Part shown: positions 33,406 through 41,240 of the stretch, piece after piece | Layout: each line of letters begins with the position of its first letter | How positions within the stretch are numbered: position 1 is the stretch's first letter | Source of the DNA: an uncultured Candidatus Saccharibacteria bacterium | Lineage (GTDB): Bacteria; Patescibacteriota; Saccharimonadia; Saccharimonadales; Saccharimonadaceae | Reading direction: 5' to 3' | DNA length: 64,000 nucleotides | Assembly (NCBI GenBank): GCA_938046735.1 | Contig: CALIXF010000009.1 | Location: forward strand, 186,001 to 250,000 | The notes under the pieces: generated by a model | Seen by the model: the letters and a program-made list of their open reading frames with translations, nothing else | Told to the model about the DNA's origin: nothing | Database searches by the model: none | Translations under genes and position numbers: made by a program

Positions 33406-33789
33406 TTAAATATCAAGATCGTCAAGGTCGGCGAGCTCAGCACGAGTATTTTTAGTGAGGTCTGAATCTTCTGAACTATCATCATAGTCTTCGACAGTAC
33501 GAGCGGTTGTTGGCTCGCCAGTTATTTCGAGACTAGTATTATCGTCTGTGTTAACGATTTTAAGATTGTAACGAGCGTCGTTTTTGGTACCAAGAGCACG
33601 AAGAAGTGTGCGAATTGATTGCGCAGTGGCGCCACGACGACCGATGACACGACCGACATCTTCTGGATCTACACTGAGAGAAAGGAGAACACCTTTTTCA
33701 TCAATAGCGCGATCAATATTTACTTTGTCGGGATTGTTTACGAGAGTTTTTACGATATATTCTACGAATTGTTGGTCAATGGTTGACAT
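33406..33789 (-). CDS. khpA: KH-domain RNA-binding protein
   Basis: Small KH protein of the KhpA/YlqC family, a global RNA binder that in Gram-positives pairs with KhpB. It shows FVEYIVKTLVNNPDKVNI at the start and the KH loop VGRVIGRRGATAQSIRTLLR with GRRG as the GxxG. At 127 residues it is about 45 longer than typical KhpA; the extra C-terminal part is acidic and Asp-rich. GGAG precedes the ATG. It has its own promoter although rpsP lies just upstream, as in other bacteria. Confidence 0.92.
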   Translation of the reverse strand: MSTIDQQFVEYIVKTLVNNPDKVNIDRAIDEKGVLLSLSVDPEDVGRVIGRRGATAQSIRTLLRALGTKNDARYNLKIVNTDDNTSLEITGEPTTARTVEDYDDSSEDSDLTKNTRAELADLDDLDI

Positions 33790-33817
33790 AGGTTCTCCAA
33801 GTTATTTTATTATTAGC

Positions 33818-33846
33818 ATTATAACATAATGATTGTGTTTTGATAA
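33818..33846 (-). promoter_or_regulatory. promoter of khpA
   Basis: Minus strand -35 TTATCA (33841-33846), 17-bp spacer, extended -10 TGT-TATAAT (-10 at 33818-33823). Confidence 0.7.
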
Positions 33847-33847
33847 A

Positions 33848-33880
33848 TAAAAAATAGGGTACTTTTGCCCTATTTTCTGT
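33848..33880 (-). terminator. intrinsic terminator after rpsP
   Basis: 8-bp stem AAATAGGG/CCCTATTT with an 8-base loop and T-rich tail. Confidence 0.85.
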
Positions 33881-33883
33881 TTT

Positions 33884-34222
33884 TTACTCAGCGGATTCTA
33901 CTTCTTCTTTTGGCTGATTTTTACGAAGTTTGTCAGCATGTTTTGGTTTTTTAGTTTTTGGATTTGCTTCTTTATACCATGATGGAAGAGTGATGCCTTC
34001 CTTTTTGAGAATAAAGGCAACGCGTGAAGATGGTTGGGCACCATTCTTGAGATAAAATTCGATTTTCTCTTTATCTAAGGTTGTCTTCTTAGTTTCTGGG
34101 TTATAGTTGCCGACCTCAGCCACAACGCGTCCAGAAAGTGGATGACGCTGGGATTCTTGGACGACTAGTCGAAAAGTTGGATAGTGAGTTCGACCATTAC
34201 GTTGCATACGAATCGCAAGCAT
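33884..34222 (-). CDS. rpsP: 30S ribosomal protein S16
   Basis: bS16, an assembly protein of the 16S 5' domain. It shows MLAIRMQRNGRTHYPTFRLV, the VVQESQRHPLSGRVVAEVGN block with YNPETK, and EFYLKNGAQPSSRVAFILKK. The 112 residues include a basic tail ending in acidic residues. AAGGAG precedes the ATG. Partners ffh, rimM and trmD, often nearby, are not in the window. Confidence 0.97.
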   Translation of the reverse strand: MLAIRMQRNGRTHYPTFRLVVQESQRHPLSGRVVAEVGNYNPETKKTTLDKEKIEFYLKNGAQPSSRVAFILKKEGITLPSWYKEANPKTKKPKHADKLRKNQPKEEVESAE

Positions 34223-34312
34223 GTTTGCTCCTTAGTTAATTTAATATTTGTTATTTTAAACTATTTTAAGGATTTTATCAAGATGAAGATATATTTATTT
34301 AGCTATAACAAT

Positions 34313-34344
34313 AAAAAGACCCCCATAGCGAGGATCTTTAAGTT
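34313..34344 (-). terminator. intrinsic terminator after unknown gene
   Basis: Stem AAAGATCC/GGGTCTTT (one G-U) with a 9-base loop and T-rich tail, directly after the stop codon. Confidence 0.7.
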
Positions 34345-35046
34345 TTATGAAACTCTCAGTGATTTAATAAAAGCCTGAAAGTTATTCTCGAGGGAGTATA
34401 TAGTTTTTACTCTTAGTAAATAAGGTAAAACTCTATCTGCCGCTATAATACTTTTAACGGAACTATGTTCACCTCCGTTCAAACCTTGATAAATCTCTTT
34501 CGAGATCACCTTGATCATGTCGTCTGTGAAAAAATTCTCCACATATGACTGATCTATGGAAATAACATTTTCTTCTTCGACTTTGATGAATTCAATTAGG
34601 ATATTTTTTATAATATCCCGAGTGTTCTTGCGCCTGAGTTTTGAGCCCATCGCCGTTTTAGTATAAATAGTGCAGAAGTTTTGAATAATCATCTCATCAT
34701 CCCGCCCCAAGACAATCTCTCTTCTCCCCGTACGGGGATTAATCTTATCAATATATTGTTCCACACCAATACTTCTTGACAAATCGAGAAGCTCTTTTAA
34801 AAGACTCTGACTGCTCTCAGACTTGATAAAAACAGCATTTTTTAGGTTATTTAAATCGCCATTGTAGTATTTATAAAATAGCCTTTCATATTCATCATAT
34901 GGACGCATGTTCGACTTACGCTCAAGATTCATCTGTAAGTATTTTGTTCTTGCATAGTCCCCTAGTTCGTATAGCCAACGTGCCATTATGACGTAATACC
35001 TAATTACGTCGCTAATATATTTTAAATTTATTTTTGTCCCGTCCAT
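34345..35046 (-). CDS. hypothetical protein, 233 residues
   Basis: I do not recognise this gene. It is a soluble, mostly helical protein with no signal peptide or membrane segment. The N-terminal region is rich in Tyr and Arg (RYYVIMARWLYELGDYARTK), then a middle NPRTGRREIVLGRDD, and a C-terminal helix-rich part with several Ile and Glu. The pattern of alternating helices is loosely TPR-like, but I cannot confirm that. It is a well-built single-gene unit: TTGGAA-16-TAAAAT promoter, AAAGGAGGGG ribosome-binding site and terminator, so expression is likely. Confidence 0.75.
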   Translation of the reverse strand: MDGTKINLKYISDVIRYYVIMARWLYELGDYARTKYLQMNLERKSNMRPYDEYERLFYKYYNGDLNNLKNAVFIKSESSQSLLKELLDLSRSIGVEQYIDKINPRTGRREIVLGRDDEMIIQNFCTIYTKTAMGSKLRRKNTRDIIKNILIEFIKVEEENVISIDQSYVENFFTDDMIKVISKEIYQGLNGGEHSSVKSIIAADRVLPYLLRVKTIYSLENNFQAFIKSLRVS

Positions 35047-35080
35047 TTACCCCTCCTTTTTAATGTACAAAGTTTGAGAT

Positions 35081-35108
35081 ATTTTAACATAATTTTAAAA
35101 TATTCCAA
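35081..35108 (-). promoter_or_regulatory. promoter of unknown gene
   Basis: Minus strand -35 TTGGAA (35103-35108), 16-bp spacer, extended -10 TGT-TAAAAT (-10 at 35081-35086). Confidence 0.65.
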
Positions 35109-35177
35109 AACATAAGAGGAATAAAAACGTACCGTTCAAAACAGTATACTATTGTAATCGGATTAGATTTGGATTAG

Positions 35178-36038
35178 CTATTTAACAAGTGAAAGTTTGC
35201 CAGTTACCAGATTTTGATCAGTGGCTTGTTTTTTATAATATTTAATCCCCTCTGCTGCAGCAGCCGATTGTGCTTCCTGTTTACTATGCCCGATACCGGT
35301 ACCACGATTATGTCCTGCTACAACAACATTAATAGTGAAGAGACGATCGTGGTCAGGGCCTTCTTCTTTAATTACATGATATTGAGGAGTGCTTCCCTCG
35401 AATTTTTGAGCAAGTTCCTGAAGATAACTTTTAGCATCTCGCCAAGACTCAGAAAGGATAACCTCATCCATCTTACAGATAATGTGCTGATAGATAAAGT
35501 CTTTAGCAGCATCAAAACCTTGATCAAGATAGATTGCGCCGGTGACCGCTTCAAAACAGTCGGCAATAATCGAGGCGTGAGTACGACTACTACCAAGTTT
35601 TTCGCCTTTTGAAAGACGAATAAGAGAGACATAGCCAATTTCTTCTGAAGCAGCCCCAATCGACTCAGTGCGAACTAGGGCAGATCTCCAAGCAGTCATA
35701 ATACCTTCCGGTTCATTAAAGTTTTGATATAGAAAATCTGAGACGACAAGTTCTAGGATTGCATCACCAAGAAATTCAAGACGTTCGTTATGTTCTACGA
35801 TAGATTTTTTATGCTCATTGACAAAACTACGGTGAGTGAGAGCAGTGATGAAGAGTGAAATATCATTAAATTTAATCCCCATTCGTTTTTCGGCAAATTG
35901 GCTATATATATCGATAACGTCTGGTGTGTAGGTTTCGACTGGTCGATTATCAAGAACTTTCTTTTTTACTGATGCTTGATTAATGTGTTTTTTAATCTCT
36001 GCGAGGTTAATATTGTATTTTTGAAGATAATTTTCCAT
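35178..36038 (-). CDS. rnc: ribonuclease III
   Basis: Double-strand-specific endonuclease that processes rRNA precursors. The signature NERLEFLGDAILELVVSDFL and the second catalytic Asp/Glu pair in ADCFEAVTGAIYLD are present, followed by a dsRNA-binding domain (DAKSYLQELAQKFEGSTPQY) near the C-terminus. The start is the ATG at 36036-36038, preceded by AGAAAGG; an in-frame GTG seven codons upstream lacks a ribosome-binding site. At 286 residues it has an N-terminal extension of about 40. It ends the rpmF-nusB-nudix-rnc run. Confidence 0.95.
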   Translation of the reverse strand: MENYLQKYNINLAEIKKHINQASVKKKVLDNRPVETYTPDVIDIYSQFAEKRMGIKFNDISLFITALTHRSFVNEHKKSIVEHNERLEFLGDAILELVVSDFLYQNFNEPEGIMTAWRSALVRTESIGAASEEIGYVSLIRLSKGEKLGSSRTHASIIADCFEAVTGAIYLDQGFDAAKDFIYQHIICKMDEVILSESWRDAKSYLQELAQKFEGSTPQYHVIKEEGPDHDRLFTINVVVAGHNRGTGIGHSKQEAQSAAAAEGIKYYKKQATDQNLVTGKLSLVK

Positions 36039-36109
36039 TTTTTCCTTTCTGGAACTCACTTTGGCACTAGAGTTAGTCTAGTACCTGATGAAATCCCGAA
36101 TATTAATTA

Positions 36110-36739
36110 TTATAAGTCTCCGGCGCGAATACATTTTTTAGCAATAAGCATAAGTTTTTCAATATCATCATACTCAATTGCATTTAAAGCATCACGAAAA
36201 CTAAACCATTTGATGCCATTCATCCACTTTTCCTTAGTTGGGCGTTCTTTATTATCAAGAGCACGTACTAGATAAATCTGCGTAGTCATAAGGACAAGCT
36301 TATCAATACGACGATACTTAAAATGGATTTTTCCAAGCCAGGATAAAACCTTGATATGATTTAGTCCTGCTTCTTCGCCAATTTCACGAATAGCGGTTTG
36401 CTTAGCTGTTTCACCAGCTTCAATATGCCCTTTTGGTATTGTCCAACGATTCTTCGAGTCTTGAATGAGAAGAATTTCAATATCATTTTTCTTTTCATTA
36501 AAGCGAAAAACAATACCACCAGAGGTTGGCTCGCGTACGATTTCTTTAATAGCTGGTTTCTTTTTGAAAGCTTTTTGGTCAAGAATTTGATTACGTTCTG
36601 TTTTTAATGAACGAACACGTGAACGTGATCGAGCAAAGTTACGATTTGAGGAATCTTTAGACTTATTTAATTTATTGTTCGGAAGTGTTAGCTTGGGACT
36701 CAACTTGCGATTTTGATCCTTCATGTTCTCCCTCTTCAT
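36110..36739 (-). CDS. Nudix hydrolase with basic N-terminal tail
   Basis: Hydrolase of nucleoside-diphosphate-X compounds. A perfect Nudix box is visible ([20 protein letters not shown] then AGL), preceded by RWTIPKG as in MutT/diadenosine tetraphosphatase-like members. The first 70 residues are highly basic and low-complexity, with many Lys, Arg, Asn and Ser, suggesting RNA or ribosome contact. It overlaps the nusB 3' end by 68 bases. Two ATGs (36737-36739 and 36722-36724) are possible starts; I kept the longer. RppH-like activity is a guess. Confidence 0.88.
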   Translation of the reverse strand: MKRENMKDQNRKLSPKLTLPNNKLNKSKDSSNRNFARSRSRVRSLKTERNQILDQKAFKKKPAIKEIVREPTSGGIVFRFNEKKNDIEILLIQDSKNRWTIPKGHIEAGETAKQTAIREIGEEAGLNHIKVLSWLGKIHFKYRRIDKLVLMTTQIYLVRALDNKERPTKEKWMNGIKWFSFRDALNAIEYDDIEKLMLIAKKCIRAGDL

Positions 36740-37166
36740 TATTCAATCCAAGCTGTTTGAAGGCTGTACCTAATACGCCATTTATAAACTTGGACGAATT
36801 ATCGGAGCCAAAAGCTTTTGCAAGTTCAACTGCTTCGTTGATGACAACTTTTGGTGGAACAACTCCAATTTCAAGTTCATAAAGACCGATACGTAAAATA
36901 TTACGGTCAATAGCTGTGATAGTTTCTAGAGGCCATTCAGGAGCCAAGGGTTGTAATTCACGATCAAGCTTTGCTTGATTTTTAACAACACCACTGGCAA
37001 GACCGAAGACAAACTCAGTGTCTCCAAGTGCCTTGGAATATGGTTCAATATTTTTTGCGATGATAGACTTGATTTCGGCTGTAGCATCGCCCGCCTTTGC
37101 TCTAAACTCGTATTCATACAAGCTTTGTAATGCAATGATTCTACCGAGGTGCCGATTACTTGCCAT
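36672..37166 (-). CDS. nusB: transcription antitermination factor NusB
   Basis: rRNA antitermination and maturation factor that binds boxA with S10. It is an all-helical protein of 164 residues showing [36 protein letters not shown] and [20 protein letters not shown] with FINGVLG. It carries a Glu/Ser/Gln-rich C-terminal tail of about 25 residues that lies under the start of the Nudix gene. TAATG overlap with rpmF. Confidence 0.95.
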   Translation of the reverse strand: MASNRHLGRIIALQSLYEYEFRAKAGDATAEIKSIIAKNIEPYSKALGDTEFVFGLASGVVKNQAKLDRELQPLAPEWPLETITAIDRNILRIGLYELEIGVVPPKVVINEAVELAKAFGSDNSSKFINGVLGTAFKQLGLNNEEGEHEGSKSQVESQANTSEQ

Positions 37167-37363
37167 TATTTTTCGCTTTTCTTTGTATTATTTACATTTT
37201 TAGCAGTTCTTGGGGTTTTTACTTTGAGATTCGGGGTCTTTTTGGCTGTCTCAAAAGCCTTAACTGGTGATTTTTTATTAACAGCACGAGCCAAAACAAG
37301 ACGTAGATGGCTTCGACGAAGACCGGTCTTTCTTGGGCTGCTTTGTTTTTTAGGTTCAGGCAT
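37166..37363 (-). CDS. rpmF: 50S ribosomal protein L32, divergent and zinc-free
   Basis: A 65-residue very basic protein. The start [20 protein letters not shown] matches the bL32 pattern (MAVPKxxxSxxRRxxRRxH). The second half ([18 protein letters not shown]) has no cysteine, whereas standard L32 often carries a C4 zinc ribbon there. The position just ahead of nusB and rnc supports a translation role; rpmF and rnc are neighbours in several phyla. An unrelated small basic protein is the alternative. Confidence 0.75.
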   Translation of the reverse strand: MPEPKKQSSPRKTGLRRSHLRLVLARAVNKKSPVKAFETAKKTPNLKVKTPRTAKNVNNTKKSEK

Positions 37364-37402
37364 TAAATGCTCCTTATTAGTATATTGACAATAATTTAGG
37401 CT

Positions 37403-37431
37403 ATTATATACAAAAAACCGTGATTTTTCAA
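37403..37431 (-). promoter_or_regulatory. promoter of rpmF-nusB-nudix-rnc
   Basis: Minus strand -35 TTGAAA (37426-37431), 17-bp spacer, -10 TATAAT (37403-37408). AAGGAG lies before the rpmF ATG. Confidence 0.8.
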
Positions 37432-37455
37432 GGGTTCTTCCAGGATTTTGAGGAG

Positions 37456-39870
37456 TTAAACCACGATATTAATCAGTTTTGCACCGTTTGGAATAATAAT
37501 CTTTTTTGGTTCACCATTGAGGTATTTTTGAACATTTTCCTGTAACATAGCAAGTTCTTTAAGCTTTTGTTGGTCTAAGAGATCTTGCTGACTAATCTCT
37601 AATTTTGCACGGACTTTACCATTGACTTGAATAATTAATTGCACGATGTCGGATGTAAGATATTTTTCTTCATAAATTGGCCATGTATCGTTAGACTCCT
37701 CCTTTTCAAGAATCTCAGACGCGAGATGTGGAGCAAAAGGTTTTAGCATTTTAGCAAGAACTACAACATCTTCTTTAGAGGCACCGATCTTATAAAGTTC
37801 ATTAACATATTCCATAAGTGCGGCAACAGCGGTATTAAAGTTAGTGTTTGTAATATCTTCGGTAACTTTTTTAATTGTTTTATGACGAATAAGTTGTGTA
37901 GTTTCAGACGATGGCAAACGATCTTCAATCTGATTAATCGCAAGATTAAAACAACGATTCAGAAAACGATACACACCGCCAATAGCTGTAGTACTCCAAG
38001 CTGCATCTTCATTATAAGGACCAATGAATAGCTCGTAAGTTCTCAAAGTGTCAGCACCGTAACCAGAATCAATCACATCAAGGGGGTCAATTACGTTGCC
38101 TTTTGATTTTGACATTTTTTTGCCATCTGGAGCATTGATATAGCCATTGTAGAGCAGTTTTTTGACTGGTTCACGAAATGGAAGGTAGCCCTCATCAGCA
38201 AAAAACTTACACCAGAAGCGGATATAGAGTAAGTGTGCAACCGCATGATCAGCTCCACAGTAGATATCGAGTGGTTCCCAATATTTAATAGCATCTTGTT
38301 CCCAGGCGACGGCGTTAGAGTGTGGAGAGGCATAGCGCCAGAGATACCAGGATGAACAAGCGTAACCATCCAAAGTATCGGTCTCACGAGTCATTTCTTC
38401 GCCGTCGATCGTAACTTTTAGCCAATCCTCAGCTTTTGCGAGTGCGGAGCGTCCTGTTTTGTCAGGTCGATAATCTGAAATTTCTGGTAAGATTACGGGT
38501 AATTGATCCTCCGGAATAGCATGTGGACTACCATTTTTATCATAAGCGATTGGTATTGGACAGCCCCAATAGCGTTGACGAGAAATTAGCCAATCGCGCA
38601 TACGATAAGTCACCTTCTTTTTTGCAATATCTGTACCCAAGTCAGCTAAAATTTGCTGTTCAGCTTGTTCAGATGTTAGATTATTATAGTTTCCGGAATT
38701 CATTAAAATACCACGATCATGGAAACAAATACCCTCATAATATTCGTTTTCTTGTACTGAATCTTTTCCATTGTCATCAGTCCCGACTGGCCGAATAACG
38801 GTCTTAATCTCTAATTGATATTTGGAGGCAAAGGCAAAATCTCGTTCATCGTGTCCTGGAACAGCCATAACTGCACCATCACCATAGTTAATCAAAACAT
38901 AGTCTGAAATCCAAATTGGCATTTCTTGACCCGTGACAGGATTTATGGCATAACTACCACTAAAGACTCCAGTTTTTTCTTTATTCTCTTGACGTTCAAT
39001 TTCGGATTTCTTAATTGCAGTCGCACAATATTGATCAACTTGTTGCCTAGTTTTATCGGTTACTAGTTGAGGGATTTTCGGATGTTCAGGTGCTAGAACG
39101 AGAAAAGTGGCACCACAGATAGTATCAAGACGTGTGGTGAAAATATCAATTGAGTCCTGTAGTGTTTTGATCTTAAACTTAACATTAGCCCCTTCTGAAC
39201 GACCAATCCAGTTTTTTTGCATGGTCTTAATCTTTTCTGGCCAATCTAGTTGATCAATTTCTTCTAATAGTTCATCGGCATAGGCAGTGATCTTAAAGAA
39301 CCACTGCTTCATCTTTTTCTTCTCAACTTCAGAACCACAACGCCAGCAGTGGCCATTTTCGACTTGTTCATTAGCTAGGACGGTTTGATCTTTCGGGCAC
39401 CACCACTGGTAGCTCTCTTTTTGATAAGCGAGGCCTTTTTTATAAAGCTGTAGAAAACACCACTGCGTCCATTTGTAGTATTCTGGATCAGAAGTATTGA
39501 CTTCACGATCCCAGTCGATATAAAAACCGAGACGTTTAGCTTGTTTTCTGAAGTTATTGATATTTGTTCTAGTAGCTTCGGCTGGGGAAATTCCAGTTTT
39601 AATAGCATAGTTTTCGGCAGGCAAGCCAAAAGTATCATAGCCAAAAGGGCGAAGAACATTTTTACCATTTTGAGCATAAAATCTAGCCAAAACATCAACT
39701 ATGGAAAAATTGCGCACATGACCAACATGAAGACCAGCTCCTGACGGGTATGGAAACATCTCTGCAAGATACATTTTTTCTTTATCATTTTCATTAGCAC
39801 GAAAAGATTGGTTTGATTCCCATATTTTCTGCCATTTTTCTTCTATTTTTGTTGGATTATATCTTTCCAT
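37456..39870 (-). CDS. leuS: leucyl-tRNA synthetase
   Basis: Charges tRNA-Leu. HIGH-type motif in PYPSGAGLHVGHVRNF, KMSKS in GKKMSKSKGNVIDPLDVI, and the CP1 editing domain with TRLDTICGATFLVLAPEHP and GDGAVMAVPGHDERDF. The zinc-knuckle region reads CPKDQTVLANEQVENG then HCWRCGSEVE; the second ligand position is Asp where most have Cys. It has 804 residues, standard for bacterial LeuS. GGGAG precedes the ATG. It is monocistronic. Confidence 0.98.
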   Translation of the reverse strand: MERYNPTKIEEKWQKIWESNQSFRANENDKEKMYLAEMFPYPSGAGLHVGHVRNFSIVDVLARFYAQNGKNVLRPFGYDTFGLPAENYAIKTGISPAEATRTNINNFRKQAKRLGFYIDWDREVNTSDPEYYKWTQWCFLQLYKKGLAYQKESYQWWCPKDQTVLANEQVENGHCWRCGSEVEKKKMKQWFFKITAYADELLEEIDQLDWPEKIKTMQKNWIGRSEGANVKFKIKTLQDSIDIFTTRLDTICGATFLVLAPEHPKIPQLVTDKTRQQVDQYCATAIKKSEIERQENKEKTGVFSGSYAINPVTGQEMPIWISDYVLINYGDGAVMAVPGHDERDFAFASKYQLEIKTVIRPVGTDDNGKDSVQENEYYEGICFHDRGILMNSGNYNNLTSEQAEQQILADLGTDIAKKKVTYRMRDWLISRQRYWGCPIPIAYDKNGSPHAIPEDQLPVILPEISDYRPDKTGRSALAKAEDWLKVTIDGEEMTRETDTLDGYACSSWYLWRYASPHSNAVAWEQDAIKYWEPLDIYCGADHAVAHLLYIRFWCKFFADEGYLPFREPVKKLLYNGYINAPDGKKMSKSKGNVIDPLDVIDSGYGADTLRTYELFIGPYNEDAAWSTTAIGGVYRFLNRCFNLAINQIEDRLPSSETTQLIRHKTIKKVTEDITNTNFNTAVAALMEYVNELYKIGASKEDVVVLAKMLKPFAPHLASEILEKEESNDTWPIYEEKYLTSDIVQLIIQVNGKVRAKLEISQQDLLDQQKLKELAMLQENVQKYLNGEPKKIIIPNGAKLINIVV

Positions 39871-39890
39871 AATAACTCCCTATCTTTTGT

Positions 39891-39899
39891 ATTATACCA
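39891..39899 (-). promoter_or_regulatory. extended -10 promoter of leuS
   Basis: Minus strand TGG-TATAAT about 20 bases before the leuS ATG. Confidence 0.6.
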
Positions 39900-39903
39900 A
39901 AGT

Positions 39904-40431
39904 TTAAGATCGATTTAAATTTATGCCGAAACGTAAATAAAAGAGTAGAATAGCAGTAGCAATAGAGACATTGAATGATTCTTTCTGCCCCGACATGGGT
40001 ATTTCTAGGAAAAGATCCACTTCTTCGTATAAATCAGGTGAAATACCATCCACTTCTTCTCCAAGTAAAATCACCACCTTAGAAGATAAAAGATTTGGGA
40101 GATGAGGATCGATAATCTGATATAGTCTCTCATCTTTAATATTGTTCTCAAGACCAATGATCTGATATCCGCCAGCTTTAAGCTCTTGAAGAAAACTTTT
40201 AATATCATGTGTTGAAACCGAAGGGAGAGTTTGCTCAGCCCCTAGCGCAGTCTTATGAATTTGGTTCGTGACCTTGTTGGCTAAATGCGGTAAAAGATCT
40301 GAATATGGAGATGGTGCTGGCGTATAGCCAGAATATATAATTCGATTCACAGAAAATCCGTCTGCAGTGCGAAGGATCGAACCAACATTGTAAGTCGAAC
40401 GGATATTATGTAGAATCAGAACAATTTCCAT
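39904..40431 (-). CDS. TrmH/SpoU-family RNA 2'-O-methyltransferase
   Basis: SPOUT-fold methyltransferase, 175 residues, with the three SpoU motifs: NIRSTYNVGSILRTADGF, VVILLGEEVDGIS and IPMSGQKESFNVSIATAILL, which form the trefoil-knot AdoMet site. There is no extra RNA-binding domain, so it resembles TrmL/small TrmH enzymes. Target tRNA or rRNA position is unknown. The ATG is exactly 6 bases after an extended -10 (TGA-TAAAAT), with no ribosome-binding site, so the mRNA is probably leaderless. It is divergent from the LOG gene. Confidence 0.9.
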   Translation of the reverse strand: MEIVLILHNIRSTYNVGSILRTADGFSVNRIIYSGYTPAPSPYSDLLPHLANKVTNQIHKTALGAEQTLPSVSTHDIKSFLQELKAGGYQIIGLENNIKDERLYQIIDPHLPNLLSSKVVILLGEEVDGISPDLYEEVDLFLEIPMSGQKESFNVSIATAILLFYLRFGINLNRS

Positions 40432-40437
40432 ATATCT

Positions 40438-40446
40438 ATTTTATCA
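40438..40446 (-). promoter_or_regulatory. extended -10 promoter of SPOUT gene, leaderless layout
   Basis: Minus strand TGA-TAAAAT; six bases (AGATAT) separate it from the ATG. Confidence 0.7.
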
Positions 40447-40466
40447 TGTCTATTCAGAGGTTATTT

Positions 40467-40475
40467 TGTTATAAT
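40467..40475 (+). promoter_or_regulatory. extended -10 promoter of LOG gene, leaderless layout
   Basis: TGT-TATAAT; six bases (ATGCTC) separate it from the ATG at 40482. Confidence 0.75.
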
Positions 40476-40481
40476 ATGCTC

Positions 40482-41192
40482 ATGGATAAAATCACAGAAG
40501 AATGGCTAAATCAATTGTCGGCCAATAAAATTTCGGGGCCTGATGTTGGCCGATCTTTAGCATATGCTAAAGATTTACTGAAGGGTCTTTCTACAATACG
40601 TCGGTTCTCGCAAGGTGTTACTATTTTTGGTTCAGCTAGGACAGCCGAAACAGATAAATATTACATCAAAGCACGTGAACTGGGTCAACTTTTGGCAGAA
40701 AATGGACACCCAGTAATTACTGGTGGTGGCCCTGGTATTATGGAAGCAGCAAACCGTGGAGCTTTTGAATATGGCGGTCGTAGTGTTGGATTAAATATCA
40801 AATTACCTTTTGAACAACATGAAAATCCTTATCTTACAGACACAATGGAATTCAATTATTTCTTTGCACGTAAGGTTATGCTGGTGATGTCCAGTAAAGC
40901 TTATGCCTTTTTCCCTGGTGGACTTGGTACACTTGACGAGCTTTCAGAGGTTCTAATCTTAATTCAGACTGGTAAGATGCCAAAGATGCCATGTTTTTTT
41001 ATTGGTAAATCATATTGGCGACCACTTGTAAAATTCTTTAAAACATCAATGTTAAAGAATAAGATGATTAAGGAGGAAGATCTTGACATTTTTGTTTTGA
41101 CAGACGATATTACTGAAGTAGTAATGGCAGCTAACAAGATTGGACATATCAATATTAATGATAATATTTATAATCGCATAAAAGCAGTTTAG
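40482..41192 (+). CDS. LOG-family protein (TIGR00730-like)
   Basis: Nucleotide 5'-monophosphate phosphoribohydrolase of the LOG/YgdH fold, often mislabelled lysine decarboxylase. Diagnostic motifs are TGGGPGIMEAANRGAFE and PGGLGTLDELSEVLILIQTG. In relatives it releases bases from nucleoside monophosphates; in bacteria the physiological role is unclear. The frame is open further upstream, but the -10 TATAAT ends 6 bases before the ATG at 40482, so transcription most likely starts on that ATG (236 residues, no leader). A second ATG two codons earlier lies inside the discriminator. Confidence 0.9.
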   Translation: MDKITEEWLNQLSANKISGPDVGRSLAYAKDLLKGLSTIRRFSQGVTIFGSARTAETDKYYIKARELGQLLAENGHPVITGGGPGIMEAANRGAFEYGGRSVGLNIKLPFEQHENPYLTDTMEFNYFFARKVMLVMSSKAYAFFPGGLGTLDELSEVLILIQTGKMPKMPCFFIGKSYWRPLVKFFKTSMLKNKMIKEEDLDIFVLTDDITEVVMAANKIGHININDNIYNRIKAV

Positions 41193-41200
41193 TAAAATAA

Positions 41201-41229
41201 AAAATATGAGGTCAAACCTCATATTTTTT
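41201..41229. terminator. bidirectional terminator between LOG and pfkB-like genes
   Basis: Long perfect stem AAAATATGAGGT/ACCTCATATTTT with a 3-base loop and T runs in both directions; it serves the convergent genes on either side. Confidence 0.9.
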
Positions 41230-41240
41230 TATGATATAAA

